64,000 nucleotides of DNA from Chloroflexota bacterium (GTDB lineage: Bacteria; Chloroflexota; Ktedonobacteria; Ktedonobacterales; JADMIN01), in contig JAJPKE010000027.1 of the NCBI GenBank assembly GCA_021323855.1, positions 62,001 through 126,000 on the forward strand, written 5' to 3'. Below, piece by piece: positions 51,348 through 60,754 of this stretch. The position numbers and the translations under genes were made by a program. Position 1 is the first letter of the stretch; every line of letters starts with the position of its first letter. The notes below the pieces were generated by a model that saw only the letters and a list, made by a program, of their open reading frames with translations, was not told the DNA's origin and made no database searches.

Positions 51348-52240
51348 CTACGCAACTGAAACCTGTGAAATCCCAGGAGGTCATTCCCAGCTCGTTCACC
51401 ACGCCGGAGGATACCGGAATCGCCTATCCAGTCCACAGAAATGGCGCGCTCGCGTCGCTGGAATGGGGTAGTCTGATGGCGCGCGCCATCGTGCCTGCGC
51501 TGGTCGTGCTGGCGGCGCTGGTCGCGCTCTGGCAGTGGTACGCCAGCCAGCCCAACATTGACCCACAACAATTGCCAACGCCGCTGGCCGTCTGGACGGC
51601 GCTGCTGAGTGAGCGCGATATCCTCTGGCAGCACACGCTGGTGACGTTGCAAGAGACGTTGGTGGGCTTTGGTGTGGCGTTGGCGGCTGGCGTCTTCTTT
51701 GCGACGGTAATAGATTTCTCACCCTGGCTGCGGCGCGCGCTCTATCCGCTGCTCGTCACATCGCAGACCATCCCCATCATCACTATTGCGCCGCTGCTGG
51801 TCCTCTGGTTTGGCTTCGGGCTGGTCTCGAAGGTCATCGTCATTACGCTGATCTGCTTCTTCCCCATTGTCGTCGCGCTGGCGGATGGCCTGCGCGCTGC
51901 TGATCCCGAATTGTTGCGGCTCTACCGCACATTTGGCGCTGGCGCGGTCCGCATCTTCTGGTCGGTGCGGCTGCCTGGCGCGTTGCCGTCGCTCTTTTCC
52001 GGCGTTCGCATCGCCATCACGTATAGCGTGATCGGCGCGATCTTTGGCGAATATGTCGGCGCCAGCGCAGGGCTGGGCTATTTCATCGAACTCAAGCAAC
52101 ATTCTTTCGCCACTGCGGCGGAGATGGCAGCCATTCTCGTGACGGCGGTATTGAGCATCGCGCTCTTCCTGTCCGTCGCGCTGATCGAGCGGCTGGCGCT
52201 GCCCTGGTATTACGCCCAGGGACGCGAAAGCGGTCTGTAG
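51344..52240 (+). CDS. ABC transporter permease
   Basis: A 298-residue permease with six to seven hydrophobic helices and the cytoplasmic EAA-like loop ADGLRAADPELLRLYRTFGAGAVRIFWSVRLPGALPSLFSGVRI. The first 40 residues are polar. ATGA overlaps the ATPase stop. This type (SsuC/TauC/ThiX-like) pairs with the neighbouring ATPase and a lipoprotein. Confidence 0.92.
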   Translation: MTTQLKPVKSQEVIPSSFTTPEDTGIAYPVHRNGALASLEWGSLMARAIVPALVVLAALVALWQWYASQPNIDPQQLPTPLAVWTALLSERDILWQHTLVTLQETLVGFGVALAAGVFFATVIDFSPWLRRALYPLLVTSQTIPIITIAPLLVLWFGFGLVSKVIVITLICFFPIVVALADGLRAADPELLRLYRTFGAGAVRIFWSVRLPGALPSLFSGVRIAITYSVIGAIFGEYVGASAGLGYFIELKQHSFATAAEMAAILVTAVLSIALFLSVALIERLALPWYYAQGRESGL

Positions 52241-52297
52241 TAGCCGGTAGTGGCCTCTAGCGTTCGCGTTGCGTTTACATTCGAGAGGTATCGTCAC

Positions 52298-53374
52298 ATG
52301 CAGTCATCATCATTTCTTGTTCGTTCGCGTTGGCGGGTGCTGGTGGCGTTGTGCGCCTGCGCGGTCCTTGCCGTGCCGTTGTTGCTCAGCGGCTGCAACT
52401 TCGCCGCAAAAACCACCACCTCGTCCACGTACACAGGGCCGGTGGCGCATGTCAAGCTGGCGCTCGACTGGACGCCCAACACCAATCACACCGGCATCTA
52501 TGTGGCGATGGAGAAGGGCTGGTATCAGGAGCAGGGCATTGACCTGACACTTCTGCCCTATTCCAGCACCATTGCGCCGGAACAACTGGTGGGCACCGGG
52601 CAGGCGGATTTCGGCATTAGCTTCACCGAAGGGGTGACGAGCGCCCGCGCCGCCGGTCTGCCGGTCGTCTCCATTGGCGCCGTCATCCAGCACAACACCT
52701 CGGCGCTGGTATCGCTCAAATCATCGGGGCTGGATACCGTTGCTAAGCTGGCTGGCAAACGCTACGCCGGGTTCGGCGCGCCCTATGAGCAGCCGGTGAT
52801 TGCGCAGGTGTTGAGTTGCGGCGGCGCGCCCAGCACAAACTTCCAGAACGTTACCACCAGCCTCGATCCCATCGCCGCGCTGAAAAGCGGCCAGTTCGAT
52901 TTCGCCTGGGTCTTTATGGGCTGGGAAGGCATCGAGGCGCAACGCCAGGGGCTTGCCCTGAATGTGTTTCCGCTGCTTGATTACTGCATGCCGGACTATT
53001 ATTCGCCGGTCATCATCACCAATCAGCAGTTGATCGCCCAGCATCCTGATGTCATCAAACGCTTCATGAAGGCGACCGCCGAGGGCTACACCTACGCCGC
53101 CCAGCATGCCCAGGATGCGGCGAACCTGCTCATCAAAGCCGCGCCCACTGGCACGTTCGACGATAAGCAACTGGTGTACGACAGCCAGAACTACCTCAGC
53201 CCGCGCTACATTGCAGACGCTTCCTGCTGGGGGGTGCAGACGTTGGAGAAGTGGACCGACTACCCGCGCTTCATGTATGACCACGGCGCGCTGAGCGATG
53301 CGAACAATCAGCCGCTCAAAAGTCCACCGGATTACGCCGCTGCCTTCACTAACCAGTTTTTGCCAGCTTGCTAA
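52298..53374 (+). CDS. Substrate-binding lipoprotein, NMT1/THI5-like
   Basis: A 358-residue binding protein starting [16 protein letters not shown] (GAGAGGT before the ATG; an in-frame upstream start at 52250 gives a leader without signal form). The signal peptide ends with the lipobox LLLSGC, Cys33 being the lipidated residue. The mature part, [40 protein letters not shown], matches NMT1/THI5-like domains that bind the thiamine pyrimidine moiety. Exposed on the membrane outer face. The stop overlaps the RidA gene stop. Confidence 0.93.
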   Translation: MQSSSFLVRSRWRVLVALCACAVLAVPLLLSGCNFAAKTTTSSTYTGPVAHVKLALDWTPNTNHTGIYVAMEKGWYQEQGIDLTLLPYSSTIAPEQLVGTGQADFGISFTEGVTSARAAGLPVVSIGAVIQHNTSALVSLKSSGLDTVAKLAGKRYAGFGAPYEQPVIAQVLSCGGAPSTNFQNVTTSLDPIAALKSGQFDFAWVFMGWEGIEAQRQGLALNVFPLLDYCMPDYYSPVIITNQQLIAQHPDVIKRFMKATAEGYTYAAQHAQDAANLLIKAAPTGTFDDKQLVYDSQNYLSPRYIADASCWGVQTLEKWTDYPRFMYDHGALSDANNQPLKSPPDYAAAFTNQFLPAC

Positions 53375-53811
53375 TCCGTTGGTGGTTTGGAGATGACAGC
53401 CTCCGCCTCGATCTCGACAACCATATCCGGCGAGATCAGGCGGCTCACCTCCACCATCGTCGCCGCCGGGCGAATGTCGCGAAAGAACTCGCCGTGCGCC
53501 TGGCCAATCTCCTGCCAATCCGCGATGTTGGTGACGTACATGCGTGTGCGCACAACATCGCGTAGCGTCGCCCCGGCCTCGCGGAGCGCCGCTTCGATAA
53601 TCTCGAGCGCGCGATGGGCCTGCGCATACGCGCCGCCAGGGACCGCATTGCCGTCTGCGCCGATGCCGGTTGTACCGGAGACCTGCACCACATTGCCGAT
53701 GCGCACGGCGCGTGAATAGCCGACGACCGCCTCCCAGGGCGCGCCACTGCTGACGTTCTGCCTGGCGGTGCGTTGTTGTTCATGCCGTTCATGCTGTTCT
53801 TGTTGTGACAC
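53371..53811 (-). CDS. RidA/YjgF family protein
   Basis: A 146-residue protein with GTG start. Core blocks [105 protein letters not shown] match RidA, including the Arg that binds the imine carboxylate (VVRTRMYV). RidA proteins hydrolyse reactive enamines or imines. The N-terminal 18 residues are Gln/Glu/His-rich. It converges with the importer operon, overlapping by 4 bases. Confidence 0.92.
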   Translation of the reverse strand: MSQQEQHERHEQQRTARQNVSSGAPWEAVVGYSRAVRIGNVVQVSGTTGIGADGNAVPGGAYAQAHRALEIIEAALREAGATLRDVVRTRMYVTNIADWQEIGQAHGEFFRDIRPAATMVEVSRLISPDMVVEIEAEAVISKPPTD

Positions 53812-54091
53812 GATCCATCCCCCAGAGGTACCAGGCCCATTTACGCGATGGACCTGCCACTATGATGCTTGTCAATCGTTATGAGATATATTGGCGATAA
53901 CGCTACGCGAAGCATAATACAGCCTTTGGCAAGCAAGCTGATTCAACGCCAGATTGCCAGCGATGGCTATACATTTTTCGTATCACACAGCGCTTTCAAG
54001 CGGCGGCGCGCCAGTCTGGCCCCGATTCTGCTGCCAATCAGCAGCTTTGGGTAGGTAAAAGGCAGGCATGGCGTAATGGCGCTTGAGGGGA

Positions 54092-54559
54092 TTAGAAGCC
54101 GTGAGCCAGTTGACGTATCTCATCGAGCCGTTCAGCGACACGCTTGAGCACACGGCGAATCAGCGCAGCAGCCGTGCCATCGCCCAGATGATACGCGATG
54201 CGCGCCGTCTGCACAAGAATAGCGGGGGCATCCTGTGCGGCCATGCGCAACGCGCTGATTGCCTCTTCGCGATGCGCCACCGCCCAACCGCTATCGCCAG
54301 CAAAGCTCTGGGCGAATCGCAGTTCGCCGGTGGCAGGATAGCGCAGGTGGGTCGCCTGCGAATAGCCGAGCGTCTCCAACAGTTGCCCAACCTCGGCGCG
54401 TGCAGCGGCGAGCAGGCTGGTGATCTCGGCGATGCGTCTGGCCTCTGGCAAGACACGTCCATACATCCACCACTCTTGAGTGGTAATCAGCCGCTCCATC
54501 TCGGTCAAACGACCGAATAGGAGCGACAGGTCGCGGGGAATCGAGTACGTAGCCTGCAT
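54092..54559 (-). CDS. Uncharacterised all-helical protein
   Basis: A 155-residue protein starting MQATYSIPRDLSLLFGRLTEMERLITTQEWW, with AGGAG 9 bases upstream. Four or five amphipathic helices are predicted by eye, with Glu, Arg and His spaced along them (ARRIAEITSLLAAARAEVGQLLETLGY; REEAISALRMAAQDAPAILVQTARIAYHLGDG). The start has a ferritin-like look but metal ligands cannot be assigned. It diverges from the response regulator gene. Function unknown. Confidence 0.6.
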   Translation of the reverse strand: MQATYSIPRDLSLLFGRLTEMERLITTQEWWMYGRVLPEARRIAEITSLLAAARAEVGQLLETLGYSQATHLRYPATGELRFAQSFAGDSGWAVAHREEAISALRMAAQDAPAILVQTARIAYHLGDGTAAALIRRVLKRVAERLDEIRQLAHGF

Positions 54560-54715
54560 GTCTATGGCTCCTATCCTCTGACGCAAAAACAACATATAAG
54601 TTCATCCTGTGGATGAGAGTCTATACCCGCCTGCTAGAAAAGTCAAGGGATGTGGGGGGACATTCGCGTGGGCAGGCGAGAGGGGCGCGATTCCGAGCGT
54701 GTCGGGGGGTATCGT

Positions 54716-55138
54716 GTGACACACGTGCTGATTGTAGATGACGATGAAGCCATCCGGGAAACGCTGCGATTCACCCTGGAGGATGCAGGATATACCGTCG
54801 AGGAGGAGCGTGACGGGCTGGCGGCATTGCAACGCTTGCGCCAGAGCCAGGTGCCGATGGTCGTGTTGTTGGATTTGATGATGCCGGGGCTGGATGGCGC
54901 AGGAGTGCTGGGAGCGATAGCCGGCGATGGCAAGCTGTTGAAGCGGTATGCCTTTGTGCTGATAACAGCCAGCAATAGAACGCTGACCCTGGCGTTCGCC
55001 AATTTGCTCTCGAGTCTCTCTGTGCCGGTCATCAATAAGCCCTGGGATGTCGAACTGCTGCTGAAGGCGGTAGCCAGTGCCGCACGGCGTATTGACGGTA
55101 TCGACGATAGCGACAGCGATCCGGTGCTGACGGGCTGA
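54716..55138 (+). CDS. Single-domain response regulator
   Basis: A 140-residue receiver domain: VLIVDDDEAIRETLRFTLEDAGYTV, phosphoacceptor Asp53 in VLLDLMMPGLDG, Thr region FVLITASN, Lys in VINKPWDVELLLKAV. No output domain, only about 20 extra residues. The start is set at the GTG after GGGGGG(T), just before the first receiver strand; an ATG 66 bases upstream would add a basic segment without homology. The PAS kinase at 48442 could be the cognate partner but lies 4.5 kb away. Confidence 0.85.
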   Translation: MTHVLIVDDDEAIRETLRFTLEDAGYTVEEERDGLAALQRLRQSQVPMVVLLDLMMPGLDGAGVLGAIAGDGKLLKRYAFVLITASNRTLTLAFANLLSSLSVPVINKPWDVELLLKAVASAARRIDGIDDSDSDPVLTG

Positions 55139-55341
55139 GCGAGGTGAAGTGGTGAGGAGGTGAGTGGGTAAAATGGGGGCTGGCGTTGACGCTGGTTTGG
55201 TGCGCATGCCATGCTAGGTGAAGGCTTGAAAGGCTGACATGTAAGGCGTGTACGCTGGCTGGCTTCCAACTTCACGGTTTGCCAGGATGGTCTACGCCTT
55301 TCGCAATAGGTCGCAGTGTACAGAGGAAAGGGGCGGAGGCG

Positions 55342-56481
55342 ATGGCGCGAGAGCAACGCCAGAAGACGGAGAAAAAGAAGGATAGCAGGCGCAAGGTCTC
55401 GCTGGCGGATGCGCTCACCGCGACGCAACAACACACTGTGCCGGTATTGCCGTCATTTGGTCCCTCATCCCGAACAACGACCGCTGGTACACCGTCTCAG
55501 ACCACTGAAACGTCTGCAACTTCCACACAGGCGACCCAAACGCTGGAGAACAAGAAAAGCCCCGGCGATAAAACGGCCAAAACTGCCCAGGTCAGGACTC
55601 TGGCCACCGGGCAACAGAAAATAACCGGTGCGCAGCCACGTATGAACGCAGCCACGCCTGGCGAACTGGCGATGGGCGAGCCTGGTATGCCTGGCATGCG
55701 CGAGGCGTCGCGATCTTTGTCGCAATCAATGATAAAGGCGCAACTGGTGTTGCCGGATGTCATGGCGGATGCCGTTCCCGCTGGCAAAGATGGCAAAGCA
55801 ACGCGCGTTCTGCCGGCGATGGACGAGACCGAAGCGGCAACCACACAACTGGTTCCGGTGCGGTCGCGGGACCGCCAGCTTGCATTGCCCAGCGCCTCGC
55901 AATCGCAGGCGATCTTCATACGCGGCGCGAAGCGTCCTCCACGCTTCAACTCCGCCAGAGTTGTGCCGCGTCGCCAGGGTCCACGCCCGTTCATCGTGCA
56001 GTTTATCGTGGCGATGGCGACGGTGATGTTGCTCTTCTCAGCGTTCACAGTCTCTTCGCCGCTGGGGAAGACGCTCGCGGCGTTTGGGCCGCTTCAGGCA
56101 TATGCCAACTCGGTTCCCTGGGTGCCAACAGCGACGCCCACCCCCAGGCCGACGGCGACTCCTGTCTATTACGCGCCAACCGGCTCCGGCCCCGGCACAC
56201 AGGCGATCATCAATGAGATTGTGGCGGTCTTCGGCGGCTACTCGCAAGGTGCGCTGAATGTGGCGCGTTGTGAATCGGGCTACGACCCGTATGCGCGCAA
56301 TCCCTACGCGATAGGCAACAGCCACGCGGAGGGCGTCTTCCAGATACTCTACCCTAGCACCTGGGACGGCACCTCGTATGCGGGCTACTCACCGTATGAC
56401 GCGAACGCGAACATCCATGCGGCGTATCAGATATTCTCGCGCGACGGCTATAGCTGGCGCGAGTGGGCCTGTCAGCCATAA
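55342..56481 (+). CDS. Membrane-anchored lysozyme-like (SLT) protein
   Basis: A 379-residue protein starting MAREQRQKTEKKKD, with GGAGG just upstream. A long, low-complexity N-terminal region (about 220 residues, Thr/Gln/Pro/Lys-rich) precedes one hydrophobic helix (FIVQFIVAMATVMLLFSAFTV), then a Pro/Thr linker (ATPTPRPTATPVY) and a C-terminal lysozyme-like domain with catalytic Glu311 in NVARCESGYDP and EGVFQILYPSTWDGTSY. It probably cuts peptidoglycan outside the membrane, as a type II anchored protein. The two Cys near the end may form a disulfide. Confidence 0.85.
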   Translation: MAREQRQKTEKKKDSRRKVSLADALTATQQHTVPVLPSFGPSSRTTTAGTPSQTTETSATSTQATQTLENKKSPGDKTAKTAQVRTLATGQQKITGAQPRMNAATPGELAMGEPGMPGMREASRSLSQSMIKAQLVLPDVMADAVPAGKDGKATRVLPAMDETEAATTQLVPVRSRDRQLALPSASQSQAIFIRGAKRPPRFNSARVVPRRQGPRPFIVQFIVAMATVMLLFSAFTVSSPLGKTLAAFGPLQAYANSVPWVPTATPTPRPTATPVYYAPTGSGPGTQAIINEIVAVFGGYSQGALNVARCESGYDPYARNPYAIGNSHAEGVFQILYPSTWDGTSYAGYSPYDANANIHAAYQIFSRDGYSWREWACQP

Positions 56482-56511
56482 TTGAGGCGCGGCATACCAG
56501 CCTGTTTTGTG

Positions 56512-56548
56512 TGCTACAATTTATGTCGCAAATTATGTCGCAAAGTGA
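56512..56548 (+). promoter_or_regulatory. Extended -10 promoter with direct repeats, MerR/UvrA-like genes
   Basis: TGCTACAAT lies at 56512-56520. Directly behind it TTATGTCGCAAA appears twice (56521-56532 and 56533-56544 with the frame TTATGTCGCA...). The direct repeat at the start of the transcript could be an operator for the MerR-type protein encoded next (inference). Confidence 0.5.
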
Positions 56549-56589
56549 AACACCGGCGCTCCAGTCCCTACGGGGCCAGCGCCGGTGTT
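56549..56589 (+). promoter_or_regulatory. Strong 12-base hairpin in the MerR gene leader
   Basis: AACACCGGCGCT and AGCGCCGGTGTT form a perfect stem around a 17-base loop between the promoter repeats and the MerR start. No T-run follows, so it is a leader structure or repeat rather than a classical terminator; it may also close the previous gene's transcript. Confidence 0.6.
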
Positions 56590-56629
56590 GTCAACTATTC
56601 AGTTCTCTGGATTTACCGGCATACCATCC

Positions 56630-57391
56630 ATGCGCTATCTGCGTACCTCCGACCTCGCCAGGGCTGTTGGCGTCCATCCCAATACCGTGCGCCGCTATGT
56701 GGACCGGCGCCTCTTGCCGCCCGTTGAATACAGCCCATCTGGCTATCGCCGCTTCACCCAGCGTCACCTCGATTGCTTGCGCGTGGCCTATCAGGTATGT
56801 ATCGGCCAGCATCCCGGCTTGGCTTTGAGACAATCGGGAATGCGCATCGTTCGCGCAACCGTTGCTGGCGATCTGGAACGCGCCAGTGAGCTTGCATACA
56901 AGCACCTGGCGCTGGTGCAGTCGGAGCGTGCCCAGGCTGAAATCGCCGCCGATCTGCTCGAACGCTGGGCGACCGGCACGCTCACCGGCACAGTCCCCCA
57001 GTCGCTCACTATTGGACAGGCGGCACGTGCGCTGCATGTCACAATTGATGTGTTGCGCGGCTGGGACCGCAACGGATTGATTGATATCCCGCGCGACCCT
57101 GCCAACGGCTACCGGCGCTATGGCGCAGCGGAAATCAGCCGCTTGCGTGTCATTCGTATGCTTTCTCGCTCCGGCTATAGCACGTCTGCCATTCTGCGTA
57201 TGCTGATCCAGCTCGACCGGGGCGAAAAGAGCGATTTGCGCCATGCTCTCGATACGCCGCGCCCCGACGAAGACGCTGGCCTGGCCTCCGACCGCTGGAT
57301 ATCCACCCTCACCGAGCAGGAGCGGCGCGCCCACACACTCATTGCGCTGATCGAAGAAATGGCCCAAAAGCGGGCTGCCGGGGATTACTGA
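56630..57391 (+). CDS. MerR-type regulator with two DNA-binding domains in one chain
   Basis: A 253-residue protein. Residues 1-55 are a MerR winged helix (MRYLRTSDLARAVGVHPNTVRRYVDRRLLPP, GYRRF); residues 125-195 are a second (SLTIGQAARALHVTIDVLRGWDRNGLIDIPRDPANGYRRYGAAEISRLRVIRML). The two carry the same GYRRY/F wing mark, so this is a duplicated MerR DNA-binding part, with a 70-residue helical link between. Normal MerR proteins are dimers with one domain per chain. The ATG at 56630 has no strong ribosome site. It precedes the UvrA-like ATPase by 116 bases and may control it. Confidence 0.85.
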   Translation: MRYLRTSDLARAVGVHPNTVRRYVDRRLLPPVEYSPSGYRRFTQRHLDCLRVAYQVCIGQHPGLALRQSGMRIVRATVAGDLERASELAYKHLALVQSERAQAEIAADLLERWATGTLTGTVPQSLTIGQAARALHVTIDVLRGWDRNGLIDIPRDPANGYRRYGAAEISRLRVIRMLSRSGYSTSAILRMLIQLDRGEKSDLRHALDTPRPDEDAGLASDRWISTLTEQERRAHTLIALIEEMAQKRAAGDY

Positions 57392-57507
57392 TCGTTATTC
57401 GTCTTTCTATCCCCAAACCCTCCCTAACCACACCAGGGTTTTAGAGTGACTATGTGAGACGTCATGTTCTCAGTCTCAACACCTACTCTCCCAACTCTGG
57501 AGGTCAG

Positions 57508-60054
57508 ATGCCTGCTCACATCACCATTCGCGGCGCCCGGCTGCACAACCTGAAAAATATCACGTTGACGATTCCCAAAGAGCAGTTCGTCGTGCTGACG
57601 GGACTCTCCGGTTCGGGCAAGTCTACCGTCGGGTTCGACATCCTGCATAAAGAGGGCACCCGGCAATACATGGAATCGCTTGGCATCGTTCCCTTTGGCA
57701 TGGCGAAACCGCCGGTAGATGCCATCATTGGACTTTCGCCCTCTATCAGCATAGACCAGCATCTCACCAACCATAGCCCGCGTTCCACGGTTGGCACCAC
57801 CACCGACGTGTACGCCTATCTACGCGAACTGTTCGCCCGCCTGGGACATCGCCCCTGCCCAGCCTGTGGCAAGGACGTGGCGCCCTCCTTCGATTCATCC
57901 GCCGCAGCGTGGGAGAGTGATGCCAGTGTGGACGATGATGCCGCTGCGCCGGAGGAAACCTTTCCCTGCCCGCATTGCGGCGCGCCGGTTCCAGAGATTG
58001 GTATGGCGCACTTTTCCTTCAACAAGCCAGAGGGTGCCTGCCCAACCTGCACCGGGTTGGGTGTGGTTCGCCGGGCCAATATCAAACGGCTGGTTGACGA
58101 GCAGAAGAGCCTGCTGGATGGCGCAGTCTCCGGCTGGGATAGCCGTTATCTCGACTACAACACGTCTATCTTGCGGGCGGCGGCGAATCATTACGGGTTC
58201 ACGTTCGATGTTGCAGTGCCAATCAAAGAGTATCCGCCAGCGCAACGCGACCTGCTGCTCTTTGGCGTGGAGAGCCAGCGTTTTCGCCGCCATTTCCCAA
58301 CCATCGAGCCACCGGCCACCGTCCGCCAGGGCCGTTTCGAGGGCGTGGCCACCAGCCTTCTACGCCGCTACGCCGAACATATCAATGAGCACATCAACGA
58401 AGCTGATTACCGCGACAAGCTGGAAGACTTCCTGGTGACAGAGACGTGTCCCGATTGCGCTGGCACACGCCTACGCCCCGAAAGCCGCGCCGTCACCGTC
58501 AACGGGCAAACCATCATCGCGCTCTCGCGGCAGCCGCTCGGCGACCTCAGCGCATGGCTACACGATCTCCCCGCCGTTCTTAGTCACGATGAAATGCTCG
58601 TCGCTGGTCCCGTCCTGGAAGAACTGCGTGAGGGCATCGTGCGACTGCTCGAAGTCGGGGCCGGGTATCTGACACTGGAACGCGACTCACCGACGCTCTC
58701 AGCAGGCGAGGCGCAACGGCTGCGGTTGGCGTCTCTGCTCGCCTCCGGACTGAGTGGCGTTCTCTATGTTTTCGATGAGCCGACCATCGGATTGCACCAC
58801 CGCGACACCCAACGCCTGATTGCGGTCCTGCGCCGCCTGCGTGATCTTGGCAACACCATCCTCGTCATCGAACATGACCTGGATATGATTGCCGCAGCCG
58901 ATTATGTGGTGGATTTCGGTCCGGGCGCGGGCAAGCATGGCGGGCAGGTAGTCGCTGCTGGCACGCCTGCCGAGGTCGCGGCGCAGCCCGGCTCAGTGAC
59001 CGGTGAGTACCTTGCCGGTCGAGCGTCCATCCCCGTTCCTCTGCGCCGCCGCACGCCAAATGGCAACGCTATCACGATATATGGCGCGCGCCAGCACAAT
59101 CTCCAGAACATCACCGTGCGTCTACCGCTTGGCCTGTTCGTTGCGGTGACGGGTGTATCGGGGTCCGGCAAGTCTACGCTGGTGTTTGACATCCTGGATC
59201 GCGCCATGCGCCAGCGTTTCTATGGCGCTGGCGACGCTCCCGGCGAACATGACGCCATTGAAGGCTATGAGCATCTCGATAAGATCATCACCATTGACCA
59301 GGAACACATCGGGCGCATCCCGCGCTCCAACGCGGCGACCTATTCTGACACATTCACGCCAATCCGCGAGGCGTTCGCCGCCACCGCTGAGGCGCGACAG
59401 CGTGGGTTATCCGCGCGGCACTTCTCCTTCAACGTTCCCGGTGGGCGCTGTGAACGCTGCGAAGGCGCTGGTGTACTGACCGTCAAAATGCAATTGCTGC
59501 CGGATGTGGAGGTGCGCTGCCCGGCCTGCCAAGGGCACCGCTTCACCCATGAAACGCTTGCCGTCCACTACCGGGATCACGACATTTCTCAGGTACTCGA
59601 TATGACAGTCGAGGAGGCGCTGGCGCTGTTCGAGGATGTTCCCGCCGCGCGCTCGCGCCTTCAGGTGCTATCAGATGTTGGCCTGGGCTATCTACAACTC
59701 GGCCAGCCCGCTACCACACTTTCGGGCGGCGAGGCGCAGCGGGTCAAGTTGGCGAAAGAGTTGGGCCGCCGCATCACTGGCCGCACATTGTATCTGCTGG
59801 ATGAGCCAACCACCGGCCTGCATCTGGCGGATACAGCGCGGCTATTGGGTGTGCTTCAGCGGCTCGTAGATGCGGGCAATACCGTGCTGGTGGTGGAGCA
59901 CAACCTGGAAGTGGTAAAGGTTGCCGATTGGGTAATAGACCTCGGACCTGAAGGCGGCGCAGCGGGCGGCAAGCTCATCGCTGAGGGGACGCCCGAACAG
60001 ATTGCCCAGGTCTCCGGCTCGTACACCGGCCAGGGTTTGCGGGAACTGTTGTAG
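57508..60054 (+). CDS. UvrA-like tandem ABC ATPase
   Basis: An 848-residue double ABC protein (UvrA itself is about 950). GGAGG lies 4 bases before the ATG. First ATPase: GLSGSGKST 32-40, LSAGEAQRLRLAS, VFDEPTIGLHHRD. Second: GVSGSGKST 549-557, LSGGEAQRVKLAKELG, LLDEPTTGLHLAD. Zinc modules: CPACGKDVAPSF...CPHCGAPV and CERCEGAGVLTVKMQLLPDVEVRCPACQGHRF. It is shorter in the region that binds UvrB in true UvrA, and no uvrB or uvrC is near. Such UvrA2 or DrrC-type proteins protect against DNA-binding drugs. It is likely co-regulated with the two-domain MerR gene. Confidence 0.9.
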   Translation: MPAHITIRGARLHNLKNITLTIPKEQFVVLTGLSGSGKSTVGFDILHKEGTRQYMESLGIVPFGMAKPPVDAIIGLSPSISIDQHLTNHSPRSTVGTTTDVYAYLRELFARLGHRPCPACGKDVAPSFDSSAAAWESDASVDDDAAAPEETFPCPHCGAPVPEIGMAHFSFNKPEGACPTCTGLGVVRRANIKRLVDEQKSLLDGAVSGWDSRYLDYNTSILRAAANHYGFTFDVAVPIKEYPPAQRDLLLFGVESQRFRRHFPTIEPPATVRQGRFEGVATSLLRRYAEHINEHINEADYRDKLEDFLVTETCPDCAGTRLRPESRAVTVNGQTIIALSRQPLGDLSAWLHDLPAVLSHDEMLVAGPVLEELREGIVRLLEVGAGYLTLERDSPTLSAGEAQRLRLASLLASGLSGVLYVFDEPTIGLHHRDTQRLIAVLRRLRDLGNTILVIEHDLDMIAAADYVVDFGPGAGKHGGQVVAAGTPAEVAAQPGSVTGEYLAGRASIPVPLRRRTPNGNAITIYGARQHNLQNITVRLPLGLFVAVTGVSGSGKSTLVFDILDRAMRQRFYGAGDAPGEHDAIEGYEHLDKIITIDQEHIGRIPRSNAATYSDTFTPIREAFAATAEARQRGLSARHFSFNVPGGRCERCEGAGVLTVKMQLLPDVEVRCPACQGHRFTHETLAVHYRDHDISQVLDMTVEEALALFEDVPAARSRLQVLSDVGLGYLQLGQPATTLSGGEAQRVKLAKELGRRITGRTLYLLDEPTTGLHLADTARLLGVLQRLVDAGNTVLVVEHNLEVVKVADWVIDLGPEGGAAGGKLIAEGTPEQIAQVSGSYTGQGLRELL

Positions 60055-60064
60055 CGGGTATATT

Positions 60065-60313
60065 TCACGCAGGCTGCGCAATCGGCTGAGAAGGTTGCGC
60101 GGCCTGCTGGCGTGTGGCACTGCGTCCCTGGCAAACAGGCTTGTGCTGTGTGAGAACCAGTTGCACGACGGCACGGTCTATGCCGCGCTGCAACTGCCGG
60201 TCGGTCTCATAGCGGAGCAGCCAGCTTTCTGGCGCCCAAATGCTGATATCGTTGCTCAGGTCGTCGCCACAGTCGCGGCAGTGGCCCACTACTGGCAGTA
60301 TAAGCTCTTGCAT
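60065..60313 (-). CDS. Small cysteine-containing protein
   Basis: An 82-residue protein with GGAGG 9 bases before its ATG (MQELILPVVGHCRDCGDDLSNDISIW). The CxxC near residue 12 and a third Cys near residue 61 (KPVC) suggest zinc binding, and the tail is Gln/Ala/Pro-rich. It points at the UvrA-like gene end, convergent with it. Function unknown; it may be fortuitous. Confidence 0.45.
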   Translation of the reverse strand: MQELILPVVGHCRDCGDDLSNDISIWAPESWLLRYETDRQLQRGIDRAVVQLVLTQHKPVCQGRSATRQQAAQPSQPIAQPA

Positions 60314-60683
60314 ATGAAGTTTCCTCCGGCAAGATCATCGAGATGATAGAAAACGCCTTTGCCTCGTAGAAGGACCATTTCCAATTTGGTCGCATTGCGC
60401 ATCGCAAATAAATGCAAGAGTCGGGCCACCGATCACTATGCGGCAATAGACGCGCTGCCAGCACTTGTGCAGGAAGCGGAAGTACGTAAAAATAGCGAAC
60501 TTTTAGCGAATTTTCCTCTTTCTCCCAGATTTTTGTCACCCAAGCGGCCACCGCGCGTATACTACGCATAGCAGCTATTGCATCTGCCAATCGGTACGCG
60601 CGGTGCTGGAAATGTGTGGGCGTCAGACGTGAAACGGCTAGTAGGAGGTCGCGTCTTAGTCCCAATCTTGCGGAAGAGCGGGG
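60314..60683. other. Intergenic region before the vWA gene
   Basis: About 370 bases with no gene I trust. TATACT occurs at 60558-60563 with TTGTCA 19 bases upstream of it, a weak promoter candidate on the plus strand. No RNA gene or repeat is recognised. Confidence 0.4.
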
Positions 60684-60713
60684 TTAACCATATCGTGCCG
60701 GTTATGCTAGATT
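60684..60713 (+). promoter_or_regulatory. Predicted promoter of the vWA-tubulin operon
   Basis: TTAACC, an 18-base spacer and the extended -10 TGC-TAGATT end 41 bases before the vWA ATG. Confidence 0.4.
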
Positions 60714-60754
60714 TACATAATATGTTGTGTTTGAATAGAGGGCGGTAACTGCCT

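Noticed and set aside
57508..60054. Housekeeping UvrA of nucleotide excision repair
   Set aside because: It is about 100 residues shorter than UvrA, in the region that contacts UvrB, and no uvrB or uvrC is nearby; a UvrA-like drug-protection role fits better, though not proven.
60207..60665. 152-residue minus-strand frame before the vWA gene
   Set aside because: No ribosome site, no recognisable motif, and it overlaps the better-supported small gene at 60065-60313.
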